Of a DNA stretch of 64,000 nt, positions 1 to 17,300 are shown one piece after another. The translations under genes and the position numbers were made by a program. The DNA lies in assembly GCF_000003815.2 (NCBI RefSeq), contig NC_049981.1, positions 28,446,379 through 28,510,378 of the forward strand. The letters are read 5' to 3'. The notes below the pieces were generated by a model, which searched no databases, was not told where the DNA came from, and saw only the letters and a list, made by a program, of their open reading frames with translations. How positions within the stretch are numbered: position 1 is the first letter of the stretch; each line of letters opens with the position of its first letter. The DNA comes from Branchiostoma floridae (lineage: Eukaryota > Chordata > Leptocardii > Amphioxiformes > Branchiostomatidae).

Positions 1-4986
<4,986 letters not shown>

Positions 4987-6128
4987 AGATAACAAGTGAT
5001 CCTGATGTCGTATGGTCACAGATGGAGATCTTTTGCGGGTTCCACACTGGAATTATTAAATAAGGGTCCATGAGGTGTATATTTTCACTGTAGATCCAGG
5101 GACCTCATTATAAGAAATGATGATTTATTTAATTAAGCTCAGATACCAATATTTACATCTTATTTAATCCTACATTGGAATCAAAAGCACTGTGACATGC
5201 ATATCTTGTAACGAACATGGTAATACTATATGCCAAGTCTTTTTGCCACACTTTTGTCTTCTCACTGACCATGAATATGGTAAACTTGTATTGATTGTTA
5301 TCTACTTCCAAAGGAAGGATATTGCAATGTTACATTGTACATGTACCATGAAGTGTCATAAATATTCTTTTTCTTCCTAGTGGAGAATGCCAGCAAAAGA
5401 ATGTGAATTTACTTACTGTAGAACTGTATAGGCGAACATTAGGATCGTCTATGTATTTACTTTATTTCAATGTTTTTCATAGTATAATACTCTGCTGTAC
5501 TTTGAGAACATTTGTACCAATCTTGCTTTTTGGTATCATCAATTCTAGGAAAGTCAGGCTTGTGTAGAGGCCATTTTTTTAAAGCTTGGAAAACATTTTG
5601 ACATTGTGTATTTAAATTACTATTTGTTTTTGGTCAATCATGTTTCAAACTCTGCATCAAATAAATTCTACAAAGTCAGATACACTGAACATTGGTAAAA
5701 GCTTAATACAAGTATGTGTTCGGAATTTGTTCTGGAAGTCACACTTTGTTCCGTTTCATGCTCCTGCAAAACATTAACATACATGTAATGCTAGTAGACA
5801 TTTACAAGTATTGGACAGTTAACTTCAAATAAACAATTGAAATCATTATCTAATGTTGTTGGCAATTTATTTCCATGAACTGTGTATTGAAAAACTTCAT
5901 ACGATGTGGACAACTCCAAGTTTGAGAAGTTCAAATTCGAGTTGATTAGCAGGGAAGTTTACTTTTATTCCGCTAGGAGTCGCTTATGAGCGGTTGGCAG
6001 CAGCAGGCATAACAACCAAACGTGTCAGTAATTTTTATTTTCAATAACTGGCAGATGTAGCTCATTTTACATTTGAAACACCTTTATACTAGTAATTTTA
6101 AAAGTCAATTTATGGCTAAATTAATGTA
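4987..6128 (+). other. PARG 3' untranslated region and downstream intergenic DNA
   Basis: No coding exon is visible after the PARG stop. Canonical AATAAA polyadenylation signals lie at 5660-5665 and 5828-5833, so the 3' UTR is probably 0.7 to 0.9 kb. The sequence is AT-rich and I see no repeat in it. Confidence 0.5.
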
Positions 6129-6129
6129 C

Positions 6130-6292
6130 TGCTACGACATTTTCCACCAACTGTGCGGTGGCTCAGAGTGCTGTTGCGTTACGATGCGGTTCCGTGCGTC
6201 GTCTGCTTCATTAATTAATGCCTAATGGCTTGCCAGTAACCGGCCGGTTTTAACGTTTCCTGCCGTAAATTTGCAAGGAACACAGCTTTCCG
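6130..6292 (+). promoter_or_regulatory. Possible promoter and untranslated first exon of the hydrolase gene
   Basis: A short, locally CpG-richer stretch ends in a good donor (GTAAGG beginning at 6293). It lies upstream of the first coding exon of the hydrolase, which itself starts at a splice acceptor (7187-7188), so an upstream noncoding exon must exist. This is the best candidate by position and composition. No TATA box is obvious. A cap-analysis or RNA-seq junction joining 6292 to 7189 would confirm it. Confidence 0.3.
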
Positions 6293-6756
6293 GTAAGGCT
6301 GATTTTGTCAGCAATCTATATAAACGAAGTTTTCATAACAATAAGTAACTTAATCTCATTTTGCATGATGAAATATTGTATTGGCCGTATGCAGGTAAAA
6401 GTAGGTCATGGCTTATGTTCGACCTATAAGTTATAACGTTAACGTTACCTGTAAAAATGGTGCCGATCTTTCGCCCTTAGATCAAAGGTCACTCCATATA
6501 TCGTTAACATTTGGGAAATGACTCCAAGGGCAAATGTGATGCATTTCTTAAATGTCAAAACTGGGAACAATATATCTCTCTTCAGGAAGAAGTGGTTTAG
6601 GCTCCCTATATTATCAGCTTACTACTAGTTAATCTGATGAACTACAGAGCCAAGGACGAGTTTTTGACAGAATCTTTCAAGGAAGATATTATTGGGTAGC
6701 TTACAAGTAAACATCTAATAGTGAAAATGACATTGCAGCTGGGACATGGCCATGGA

Positions 6757-6838
6757 ATGAAAGGCAATGCTGGGATTCAAACCATGGACATTATTGTGCA
6801 GAATCAGGGTATCTAACCTACTAGACCAAAACTCAAAT
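6757..6838 (-). repeat. tRNA-derived SINE remnant
   Basis: On the minus strand TGGTCTAGTAGGTTAGAT resembles a tRNA A box region and GGTTTGAATCC a B box, with tRNA-like spacing. The stems are degenerate. Confidence 0.4.
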
Positions 6839-6839
6839 C

Positions 6840-7130
6840 ACTCTGGTAGGACCACTACCCAGCTTCTCATCCATGGTCAAAAGGAAGAAGCTACAGTGGT
6901 TCGGACATGTATCTAGGTGGCCAGGAACCTTGGCACACACAATCCTACAAGGAAAAGCAGAGGGAGTGCGGCCGAGGGGTCGCTCTCGCCGAGCATGGAG
7001 TAACAATGTTAAGGACTGGACAAAAAGGACGTCAGCCCAGCTGATTAGACTGGCCAAAGACCGCCAGATTTGGAAAGACCTTGTGAACAGTCTGACTGCC
7101 CCTAGGGCCACCGGCTACGGGACTGGCTGA
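6840..7130 (+). pseudogene. Non-LTR retrotransposon reverse-transcriptase C-terminal remnant
   Basis: An open frame encodes KRKKLQWFGHVSRWPG, then GRSRRAWSNNVKDW and a final TGA. This is the conserved tail found after the reverse-transcriptase domain of many LINE ORF2 proteins. No upstream polymerase core is present, so it is a 5'-truncated fragment. It sits just before the first coding exon of the hydrolase and is not part of it. Confidence 0.75.
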
Positions 7131-7220
7131 GTGAGAGTGAGACCAAAACGAATTGATAATGACAGTAGAATTTCTCCTTCATTCACAGGTATCTGCTGCT
7201 GCGCAACAAATACAGTAAGC

Positions 7221-10200
7221 ATGGCCCTAACTACAGGCTGGGGTCGTACAGTCCTCAACACCCTCATGGTAGCGACCGTCATCCCGTACGGGATCGCCAT
7301 ATTCCTGTACGCTAAGTTCGGCTGGCCCACCAACTACCAAGGCGGAAAGCTAGCTGGGCTACATCCGCAGAAAGTCTTCAAGCTGAACTATGCAGCCATG
7401 CAGTGGTTTGTAGTGGGGACTATACAGCACCTGCCTCTGTACTTCTCTGTAACCAGGGCATACAGAACAGCCAGACCAGAAAGCCTTGTTAAGGTACGAT
7501 ATTACACTCAAAACTGATCAAGAAGCCTGATCTTCAAACAGATTTTCTAGTGGCAGAATTGTCATAGAGGCAATGCATGAGCCATCCTGGGAAGATTTAC
7601 ATGGAGATCTACTCTGAGTAGTCAGAGACCACTCAAGGGACCATTAAAATTAAAATCTATATTCTGTGTGGACTAGGGCTGGGTATCGGTACAGCGTACC
7701 GGTACAAAACCGTTTTTTCTTACTGAACCGGTCCAGAAAAACCGGACCTGAATAAATTAGGTGGACCGGATGTTGGACCGATTAGAAAATTAACAGATTA
7801 TTTTATCAGGCATTCACACGTTTGCCGCTTGCAGGTGGAAGAAAATGACAAGAGTGAAGTAGAGTAGAGTTTATAGCTATTTCTACCAAGTTTTACAGTC
7901 AATCGTACAGGTGCAGTTAGCATTGTAGGATTTTAAAACGCCAGTATGAGTCTAATACTCCACCAAACAGATTTCTTTTTAGTGAAATGGACCATTGATA
8001 TGAGTCATACTGAATCAGGTCCAGGTTCAGGTCCGGACCTGGACCTGATCCTCTGGACCTGAACCGGACCTGAATTTTCTGTACCGGTACCCACCCCTAG
8101 TGTGGACTGTTTGGGCCACTATATAGGCCAGAGGTAGTCCTAATGTAGAGGTTGTCACTTACACGGGTTTAAGTGTTCCTTTTGCAAAGGGTCCCACTGG
8201 TCCAAGATGGGCACCTCAAGGTATTTTTTGTAATAAGCCAACTGTATGCACCCTTATACTTCCTATACTTTTATATATTGGCCCCTGGTCAGTTTATAGT
8301 GCTTGAGGTTGTCAAGCAGACAATTGTATGGGCTTCCTTATGTTGCAATGTATAAATCAATGAAGATTTTGTACTGGACCGGGTTAAGATACTTGATAAT
8401 CGCCCAGAATATGTCAGTGACCAATTGTTCTAATCAGTGCATTTGACTGTACTGTTTTCCTTTTGTTAAACCCAGAACATTCCATTTGGCCGGCACGGCT
8501 GTCTCCTAGACGTGTACGTGCCCCACCTTGTTCCAGGACGGACCCCTCCTCCCAAGATGCCCGTGTACATCTTCGTGTTCGGTGGCGCCTGGACCTCGGG
8601 TAGCAGAACACTTTACTGCATGCTAGCCAATCAGCTGGCAGACAAGTTACAGTCTGTGGTGGTGGTTCCAGATTACCCATTGTGGCCTGAAGTGAGTAAG
8701 CTAAACATCTTGACATTTCTCAACATTTTATCAAGTTTACAGTAACGTTAACTGCAATTTTCCTATGTGAATGTACCTTAGTTTATTGTACATGTATACT
8801 CTTACAAGCTAAATGCAGATCATGGTGATACATGTATTGCAGAAATAGAAATACAGTAGAATATTACAGTGGTATTTTACTACAGCTACAATGACAGGTC
8901 CAACCTCTTGCTTCTTAACACAGCAGACAGATGGAGCTTATACATACATTGTATTTCAGTACATGGTACCTTATTGTATATAAATAACACCATCATGGGA
9001 ACAGTGCAGTTGTTCCTGTCCATGGTGCTGAACACCATCACATGAACAGTGCAGTAGTCCCTGTCCATGGTGTTGAACACCATCACAAGAACAGTGCAGT
9101 AGTCCCTGTCCATGGTTCTGAACACCATCACATGAACACTGCAGTAGTCCCTGTCCATGGTTCTGAACACCATCACATGAACAGTGCAGTAGTCCCTGTC
9201 CATAGTTCTGAATATCATCACATGAACAGTGCAGTACTGCAGTAGTCCCTGTCCATGGTTACTAAGGAATATGCATTTATCTGACTATGCAGAAAACTTA
9301 TTCTGAATAATTGAATATTGTATGGTTTGGAAATCAGTTTTCACTTTTTTCTAGATTTTTAGTTCAAAGGAAGTTAGCAACATATTTCTTAGATTCAACC
9401 ATAAGAGTGTAGAATGTTGTCATATTTCCCAGTTTGATCTTTAAATTTTGGGGGATCATTTCTAGGAACAACACGTCCATGCCATGCAGACAGCCATCAT
9501 TGACAGTGTAGCCTGGACCTACAGCAACATTGAGAAGTACTCCGGAGACAAAGTTAGTGATGCCAACTTGTTTCCTACCATCCCTTTAGGCCACCAATCT
9601 TGACAATATCAATCTGGTAATTGTGTGCTCCAGGGCTTTAGCCAGCTCGAAATTTTTTTCCGTCAGCCAATTACAATCGTCGCAAAAACCGCGAAAATTA
9701 ATTAGAAGGACTGAACTGAGACCTTGAAAAACGGGTTTTAATGAGATTATCGTATGCGAAAGGGCGCCGACACACATTGTCAACTATCATAACAATAGCA
9801 AAACAAACAGTGTGTGGCTTTTACAGCTGTGGACGGCGTCCCCAAGCCGCCTGTAGCTTCCACCAAGGATTTTTGTCCGTCAAGATTGACGGATTGGTTT
9901 TAAAATTTTTCCGTCAGACGCAGCAAATTTTCGTCAATTGACGGAAAAACGGACGCTGGCTAGACCCCTGGTGTGTTCACAAAAATATGAATCACCCAAA
10001 AAGAATGTCACCTATTTGAAAGGACATTTGATAGCAACTGTCTTGTATGGAGTTTTTAACAGAAATGATGCACGCTTGTTTTTCAGATGAACATTCACCT
10101 GATGGGACACTCAGCAGGAGCACACCTGAGTGTGCTGGCACCAATGGCACTGGCACGAGGTAAACTTCAACTTCAGAACTTCAGGTTTTAAGACAATAAT

Positions 10201-11603
10201 GCAGTCCATCTGACACAGGTTGTTTGATGAAGTCGGTCTGACACCATCCATCCATCAGATGCAGTCCATCATCAGGAGAATACTGCCATTTCATTTTTAG
10301 ATTAATCCATGACAGGGTTGGACAAGATTTCTGAAATTCACTTGTCCTATCGGGCAAGTACAGATAAAAATTACTTACCCGAATCAACTTTTCATTTGCC
10401 CGAAATCTAAAATGACATTTTCCTATGTATTTCACTTCCAGCAATGTCATTCTTTGATTATTGCTCTAGATTTAGTGTTGACCAAAACTTGATGCCATGA
10501 CAGTGAAGAATAACTAGTGTATCAAAATGTCAACCTTACTTGTCCGATCGGGCAAGTAGGGATAGACATGCACTTGCCCGATCAACACTTGCCCAGGACA
10601 ATCGGGCTAGTGGACTTGTCCAACCCTGCCATGAGGCTTGTGTTGCATCATTGTTTATGGTACGGTCATATTTGCCATAGGTCATTTGATGACCCAGAAT
10701 GTCAGATACTATAGAATTTTTAATGTTAGCAATGTATCTCTCCTGCTAGGTGACTATTCTCCGTTGGATGAAGACACAACACCCAGTACCCTCCTCCCTG
10801 CGATCAGAAAGGTCCTGGGCTTCTCGGGTGTGTATGACATCACAGATCACTACAAGCACGAGGAGATGAGGGGTGTGGCAGACGTGTCACCCATGCACAG
10901 AGTCATGGGGGGACCTGAAAACTTCCATCTGTGGTCACCAAGTGCTCTGGTGCAGGTCCTAGCAGAAAAAGACTTGATCTCCAGGTAACATCTTCATTTG
11001 TCATCACTCAAACATTAACCTGTATATTCAAAGAAACATTGCATAGTTGCTGAAATATTAGACTGAAAGATAGGTAGACACTAAATGCACACAAACACAT
11101 ATTGTAACAATCATTACAGCATGTTGTACTGCCATTATATTGGCAATGTCGATTTGTTGAATGAATAAATTCCTAATCCTTTCTCTGAATACAAATATTG
11201 ATACAGTGACATAGATGAATATGTGCATGACTGCACTGTCTTATCTGTAATTTTGCAAATTTTCAGCCTTGCCAGAGAACTGGCAATCAGCTTACTGCAA
11301 ATTCATACTTCATGTTTCCCATCCAGACTCCCCCCGATGTACCTGTTCCATGGTACTGCAGACCACATCGTCCCTTACCAGTCCACCGTCAAGCTGGGCG
11401 ATCGCCTGGCTGAAGTCAACGGAAAGGCTGTCGTGAAAATCCTAGCCGACGTCGGACATTCTGAGCCTGTGACGGACGTCATGCTGCCGGACCGCCCCAC
11501 CTATGACCTCATCATGGGGTGTATCATGGAGACAGCTAAGGACCAAAGGAACCAAGGGGACCAAGACTCTGCTATCCTTCCTACCTTTGTCTCAGGGCAA
11601 TAA
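7221..11603 (+). CDS. Alpha/beta hydrolase, isoprenylcysteine methylesterase-like (BD-FAE/esterase family)
   Basis: Predicted membrane-associated serine hydrolase, probably a carboxylesterase; by similarity it may demethylate prenylcysteine methyl esters, but the substrate is inferred. Exons 7189-7493 (ATG at 7221), 8476-8691, 9466-9552, 10087-10159, 10750-10984 and 11327-11603 join to exactly 386 codons plus TAA. A hydrophobic segment lies near residues 10-32. Then come the oxyanion-hole-type FGGAW motif, the nucleophile elbow GHSAGAH (Ser about 201), the acid region HGTADHIVP (Asp about 307) and VGHSEP (His about 339), a complete triad in the right order. Upstream exons must be noncoding because the first coding exon begins at a splice acceptor. 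Neighbours suggest no pathway link. Kynurenine formamidase-like enzymes are the main alternative family. Confidence 0.85.
7674..8099. mobile_element. hAT-like MITE, TAGGGCTGGGTATCGG family, copy 1
   Basis: 426 bp in a hydrolase intron. The ends start TAGGGCTGGGTATCGGTACA, with a perfect 8-bp duplication GTGTGGAC (7666-7673 and 8100-8107). Confidence 0.88.
8986..9260. repeat. 45-bp minisatellite, six copies
   Basis: Units of 45 bp begin AACACCATCACATGAACAGT and include GTAGTCCCTGTCCATGG. The period is a multiple of three, so both strands look open and give repetitive peptides. It lies in a hydrolase intron. The last unit holds an extra ACTGCAGT piece. Confidence 0.9.
9631..9970. mobile_element. 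hAT-like MITE, CAGGGCTYTAGCCAGC family, copy 1 (340 bp)
   Basis: Inverted ends CAGGGCTTTAGCCAGC / GCTGGCTAGACCCCTG with a 7/8 duplication (GTGTGCTC, GTGTGTTC). Internal TTGACGGAAA repeats. It lies in a hydrolase intron. Confidence 0.8.
10313..10628. mobile_element. Inverted-repeat element, CAGGGTTGGACAAG family, copy 1
   Basis: 316 bp, ends CAGGGTTGGACAAG and CTTGTCCAACCCTG, rich in CGGGCAAGT units, flanked by CCATGA on both sides. The superfamily is uncertain. It lies in a hydrolase intron. Confidence 0.7.
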
Positions 11604-12172
11604 GTAACTCTTCATTATTACCTCTTTATTACTGTCATGATTGATTATGTCATTAGGAAAGGGTTATGAGGCATTGTAGTGTGTTTGTGTATAGAGATTA
11701 AGACTTTTGTGCAATTTTTGTGTGTGCTCCTAACTTTGTTATCTTTTCAATAATGTCTCTAAATGCTGTTCTTCTTCAATTATTCTCTATTCAATGTCAA
11801 TTCTATACCCACCAGTGCATTCTTTCATTTACAAATACTTTTGATAATAATTCAATATCACAGACTGAATACTATCATATCTAACAGTTCCAGTTTGATT
11901 GTTACGGTAATATTGTGAATTCTAAGTGTCTCCAATTTTATTCTATGGCCATTTTTGAGGCAATACTGTTTTAAGGGTGTTTTAAGTTGTTGCATTTACT
12001 CCATACTGTTTTTACTTGTGTTGACTTGATACTACCAATAATCAGAATATAGAATGGGTTAATAGGTTGTTAACATCTACATGATTGTTTATAAGAGTGC
12101 TTGAAGCTACTAAGGTCTTAGTGCTTGACCAAAATTATGTTTTGTTTGTTTCTGCATACTCGGCATACCACC
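11604..12172 (+). other. Hydrolase 3' untranslated region and downstream DNA
   Basis: AT-rich, with no exon or repeat recognised before the transposon at 12173. No perfect AATAAA was found close to the stop, so the 3' end is undetermined. Confidence 0.35.
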
Positions 12173-12496
12173 CAGGGTTGAACAAGTTTTCTAAAATTGA
12201 CTTGTCCTATCGGGCAAGTACTTAAAAAATTTACTTGCCTGAACCAACTTTTCACTTGCCCGAAATCTAAATGACATTTTTCTATGTATATTCATGGAAT
12301 TTTTATTATTGGCTCTATTTTCTGTGTTAATCAATGCTTGATGCCATGACTTTGAAAAGTAGCAAGTACATCAAAATCTCACTCAATGGAGAAAAGCTAA
12401 CTTGTCCGATCGGGCAAGTCGGGAAGGACATGCACTTGCCCGATTGGCATTTTCACTTGCCCGGGACTATAGGGCTAGTGGACTTGTTTATCCCTG
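12173..12496. mobile_element. Inverted-repeat element, CAGGGTTGGACAAG family, copy 2
   Basis: 324 bp, the same family as 10313. It has degenerate ends (CAGGGTTGAACAAG / CTTGTTTATCCCTG) and a short CCACC duplication on both sides. Confidence 0.65.
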
Positions 12497-12576
12497 CCAC
12501 CACACCAGATTTGTACTGAAGACTACAAGCTGTATAGCTGGACAGATTAATGTGTATAACAATATTACTATCTTTA

Positions 12577-12936
12577 GGCCACACCGATTTAGTTTCTTGG
12601 TTCACGGATTCGCTCGCTCCTATTTTTTGGGGAAAAAAATAAAAATAAAAATTACCACTCAGCAGATTTTCACCATTAATGAAACCATTCACCAACTTTC
12701 TGGTGTAGCAAATTGGCCTTTATATTATAAGCTCCTTAAAGTGTGGGTACCGCTGCTGTTACTGTACAAAAATAGTGTTTTTGTACTTTTTTCAAGCTGA
12801 AAACTTTTTTCTTTATGTTTTGGATTAGCCATTACCTTTATCCCAACCATTTCACGATTTTTATTTTTATTTCGCCCTCTCGCTCCATATTTTTTATGAA
12901 AAAATCCGTGAACCAAGAAATTAAATTGGTGTGGCC
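12577..12936. mobile_element. Harbinger-like MITE, copy 2 (360 bp)
   Basis: Same family as the element at 897, highly similar throughout, with matching inverted ends and a TTA duplication (12574-12576, 12937-12939). It lies downstream of the hydrolase gene. Confidence 0.85.
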
Positions 12937-13059
12937 TTATTGACCAAGAAAATACCTAATCTACGCTGGACCACAACATGCTACTAGTTCTACAGATAAG
13001 AGATGCAATAAGGTGACACGAGTTAAGAACATTAGTACAAGGAAACTGTAGCTAGAAAG

Positions 13060-14117
13060 TTTATTGCAAAGTATATTGGGTAAAATAAGTGTAAGTACAT
13101 TATATGGCCCAAGATTCCAATGGACTATTATTTCTCAATGTATGTCATCACCACTACATGTGCAATCAACTTAAAACCATTATAAGAATATAACCATATA
13201 TCAAGATGATATTGTACAGAGATTATACAATGTTTGTCAATGTTGATACCGCACCATAAACCAACAAGAACAAAGTAAATCACCATGAAAATAGTAAATG
13301 ATCTATGAGGAAAAGAAAATGACCATATCTTAGACAATTGTCTTCTCAAACTATTAAAATATTTCTTCATCACAAAATGAACTTGACATTGACTTATTCT
13401 ATTATCTTTGTTTCTTAATTTTGCCATTCCAATTCAAGTAGCAACTGCATTTCTATGGATAACTTGAGGCAGACTTCTACCCATATCCATAATTAAGCAA
13501 ACAGAGTCTCTCCATATACACATAAAAAGTACATTAGCAAGTAAAGCCTACTGTACATGTACTACATAATATCCATTCTGATTCATCTTCATATCTTCAT
13601 CAGGGTCATGAAAGCCAACAGGTAAAAGCTAGGAGATATAATAATACATAATTTACATTTCTACCAACCTCCCTTTAGAATCCACTATTTCATATGAAAA
13701 TTACAACACGGCAAAATAATTGAAAATGTGGAAGATCTGTGTGCATTGCAAAATTAATGCTTCCTTAAAGCTACATTGTATGTACTGTCCACCTGTTGGG
13801 AAAGGTCGCAGTCAAGTTTCTGGGACCACTGGTAATTTAACATCAGATTGAAAAATATATTAAATCTGACCAAACTTAACATGACTTATTCATTCTCTGC
13901 AAACAGACAACTGATTGTACATGCACAACACACGGTTTGAGACTTACCCTCTGTTCACGTCACATTCACTTAGGGACTAATGGTCCATGATTAACAACAA
14001 TGTTACAATGGCCAAGGTACATGTAGGTTGTACAAACAAAAGAACTGAAACAGACTGGTTTCCTATTGTATTGTGTCATTCCAATTTCACATGAAAAAGC
14101 TTCCAGGAAAGGCACAT
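13060..14117 (-). other. Probable 3' untranslated region of the UBAN gene
   Basis: No coding exon seen. On the minus strand an AATAAA signal is read at 13060-13065, giving a 3' UTR of about 1.2 kb including the duplicated zinc-finger copy. Confidence 0.45.
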
Positions 14118-14364
14118 AGATTCTCAACACCTAAAAAAAGGTGTTTAACCATCGATGCACTTCTGCACATGCTCTTCAAACTTGACCTGGTCGAAAAACT
14201 CCCTCTCACAGCGAGGGCACACCCTCCTGTCCTCCCCACAAAGATTCTCAACACCAAAAAAAAAGGTGTTTAACCATCGATGCACTTCTGCACATGCTCT
14301 TCAAACTTAACCTGGTCGAAAAACTCCCTCTCACAGCGAGGGCACACCCTCCTGTCCTCCCCGC
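14118..14364 (-). repeat. 125-bp tandem duplication covering the zinc-finger end of the UBAN gene
   Basis: Two nearly identical copies, about 14118-14241 and 14242-14364, each contain the zinc-finger codons, the TAA stop and adjacent 3' UTR. Differences are a few substitutions plus one extra A in a short A run. The upstream (functional) copy joins to the rest of the coding exon. The second copy lies after the stop and is noncoding as spliced here. Near identity indicates a recent duplication or an assembly artefact. Confidence 0.9.
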
Positions 14365-17300
14365 CAGAACCGCTCTCTGCAGAATCCTGCCTCCCTCCGT
14401 CTGCACTGTCCACTGCTACCATCTGTGGGAGGTGGGCCTGGTTCAGCCATGGACCAGCCTGGTTAGTGTAAGGGTTGGGGGTCGTGGGGCTGCCACGAGC
14501 CATCAGGCCAGGCTGAAGTCCCATCTGCTGTGAGACAACCATAAAACTTGTTATCACCAAGCACAGTAGGGGCATCTTCTCTGGATAGTTTTAAAGAACG
14601 CTTACAGATAGATGTGCAAAAGTTAGGTGTGACGGATCGTTCAGTGTAATATAACCAGCTGCTGCTGCACCGCGTGCCTGCGAAGCTGGTGTGTTACGCC
14701 GAAGGGCGGTTATACCGGCTATATAGATACAGATACAGATACAGAATATGATAATATGAAATTAGTTGTGAAGAATCCAACATTTGTATATGCTGCCTTA
14801 AGCTATATCACTTGCAAATATCATCCAACAAAGTGAGTGTACCATTACAGAGTCAGTAAGCTTTCTGAGTTCTTTACTCCAAGGGCGCCTCATACTGTTT
14901 GTATGAGAGTTAAGAAAGGCACACCCTGAGTTAAGACAAAATGCCAATCGAAAAGGATTGAAACTCCCTCTGGTAGTGTAAAAATTGGGATTAAAAACAC
15001 CTGTGGGTGGGCTGAGAATCAAACCCTTGACCTTGTGGTCATGGCAAGAGAAAACCATCAAACCACTTCACTGCACAAAGTAAAGCTTTGTAGTTAAGAG
15101 TCACTGTGGATACTCACAGGATTGGGGATGGCAACGTTGACCTGTCTGTTACATCCCATCCCAGGGATCCCATACAAGGCTGCAGCTGCAGGGCTCATCT
15201 GGAAAGCCTGAAACAGATTACAGTTGAGCATTTCTGTTGTCTCTCTTCAATACAAGAACTTTAAGGCATACATTTTACATCTGATATAAGAGGAAGAATC
15301 TGCACTTAAAAAAAGCTTGGAGGCGTTCTAACTTTGATATTAAAAAATATAGACGAGAGAATGCTTTAGTTAATACTTTTCTCAACTCAAATTGCTTCTT
15401 GACCTGATTTTATTCAAATAATTTTCCTTATGTCAGAACACAAAGAATCTGCAATATCAGAAGAAAAGCTGCTTGAAGGTGAGGACAGTTAGAAGTTTTT
15501 TGTCACCTCAATCTGCTGCTTGTATTGAGTCTTCTCATATCTCTCCCGTGACAGCATGCTGTTTAGGCTTTCACACTGAGGATGGGGAAAAGAAAGACAT
15601 CAACATGATAGTCATTAGTGCGAGTACACTTCTTCTGGTAAATACAGATTAATTTCTCACCTCGGTTTTAGATAATTGCCAACATACTTCATCAGACATT
15701 GCATACCTCAGTACTGAGTTTGTTGATGAACTCCTGCATCTGCTTGAGTTTTGCTTCGTAGTCAGTTTTCTGGTTGTTTCTCTCCTGCTGCTCTGCCTCA
15801 AAGTCCTCCTTATAGAAGGCAGACTGGGCACTGATGGCTGCGTTCTCATCTACAGCACGCTGAAGCTCACTCTTCAGCTCATCCACCTTCCTCTGAAGGG
15901 CCTGTATGTCTCCTTGTGAACTGCCAAACTGACCCTGGTTTTAAAAAAAGAAGTTAGACTTACAAGATGCTTTTAGTGTCAAAAGTGTATAAAATAACAA
16001 GGCATTACTTCACTTATCATATTCAGCCTTTTTCCCCACCTTTCTTGAAATCATTGATTTTATTGAATTCTGTAATACATTATGTATACAATGCACGTGA
16101 ACCATTTAGAAGTCCAAAATCATTCATATACATGTAGTATAGAATTGTAGTCCTTAAATCTCAACCTGATTCCTCAATAGCCCTTTATAACAATTACAAT
16201 GCAACTGAACTTTCCACAACATTTGTGTTCTTAACCCTAGCTTCTCCCTACTGCTTAACTCCATGACCAACACAATTGTGGTGTCAAGAGGCTACCTTTG
16301 CAAAGGAGAAAGTCAAACTACAATTTTTTAGGTGCTATGTGTAGCGAGACTGAAAGCTGCCAAGGAGGACGTGGATCAACTCACCTGTGTTGAGCTCCCT
16401 GCTGATCGTCTCAATTTTTGAGAAAGTTGGAAGATCTGTGCCTCATACTCCTGCTTCTGAAGTTGTAGGGTTCTTTCTAGTTCCTTGACTTGCTGGTGAA
16501 TATCCCTACTTCCCTGCATGGCAACAGCACAACCAAAAATGATTTCAAAGTATTATGATTTTAACAAAGATGGCTAATGAAAGATCCCAACCATTTGTGA
16601 AATACTTTGTGAAGTTCTTTGTTTTATAAACCGTCATGAATTTCTTTCTAATTCTGTCTAATGTGTATTTTCATGCCTTGCTGTGAGACTACATGTGGAC
16701 CTTGGCCAAGCCTGCAGTATCAACTTTGGAACAGAGCCAAACCAGCCTTTCTATCATGCAAGTCTCATATGTTACACCATTTTTCACCTCACATCCTGCC
16801 ACTACGCTATATTTAAATACACGTATCTGTGTACACACACAAGGACAATTAAATATATACAGACCAAAAACAATACCTCAGTTTTCATGGAGTTATTCAA
16901 ATTTTGCCAACAAAATGCTGATGTGAGCATGCTAGCAGCAATAAGATCAAGAGCCATACCCCTTGTAACCTCCCATCCACATGGTCAGCCTTCTCCTGCT
17001 GTAAGGAATGTTTCTCCTGCTTCAGCTCATCGCTCATGCTCAGAACATTGTTCTGTAGTCTCTCATTCTCCAACCTGAATAACTCCAGCCAGGTGGACTT
17101 GATCTGGTCTGACTTCTGAAGGGCATTAACCTGAAACAAAACAGCGACAAGGAAGTGAAATACAAGCTGGAAAAGTAACACTTGAAACCAAACCAATGTG
17201 TTCACTTAAGAAGCAATGCCATTTAGACACTTTTCTTACACTGTTACTGTTAGAATTCTGGTAGAGTTAAAGTGAAAGTTCAATCTAGTTTGTATAGAAC

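Noticed and set aside
6873-7517. Fusion of the reverse-transcriptase tail with the hydrolase
   Set aside because: A TGA at 7128-7130 ends the LINE frame, and a clear splice acceptor at 7187-7188 starts the hydrolase exon.
8886-9245. Repetitive open frames (111 aa minus, 67 aa plus)
   Set aside because: Produced by the 45-bp minisatellite; no splice signals or start context.
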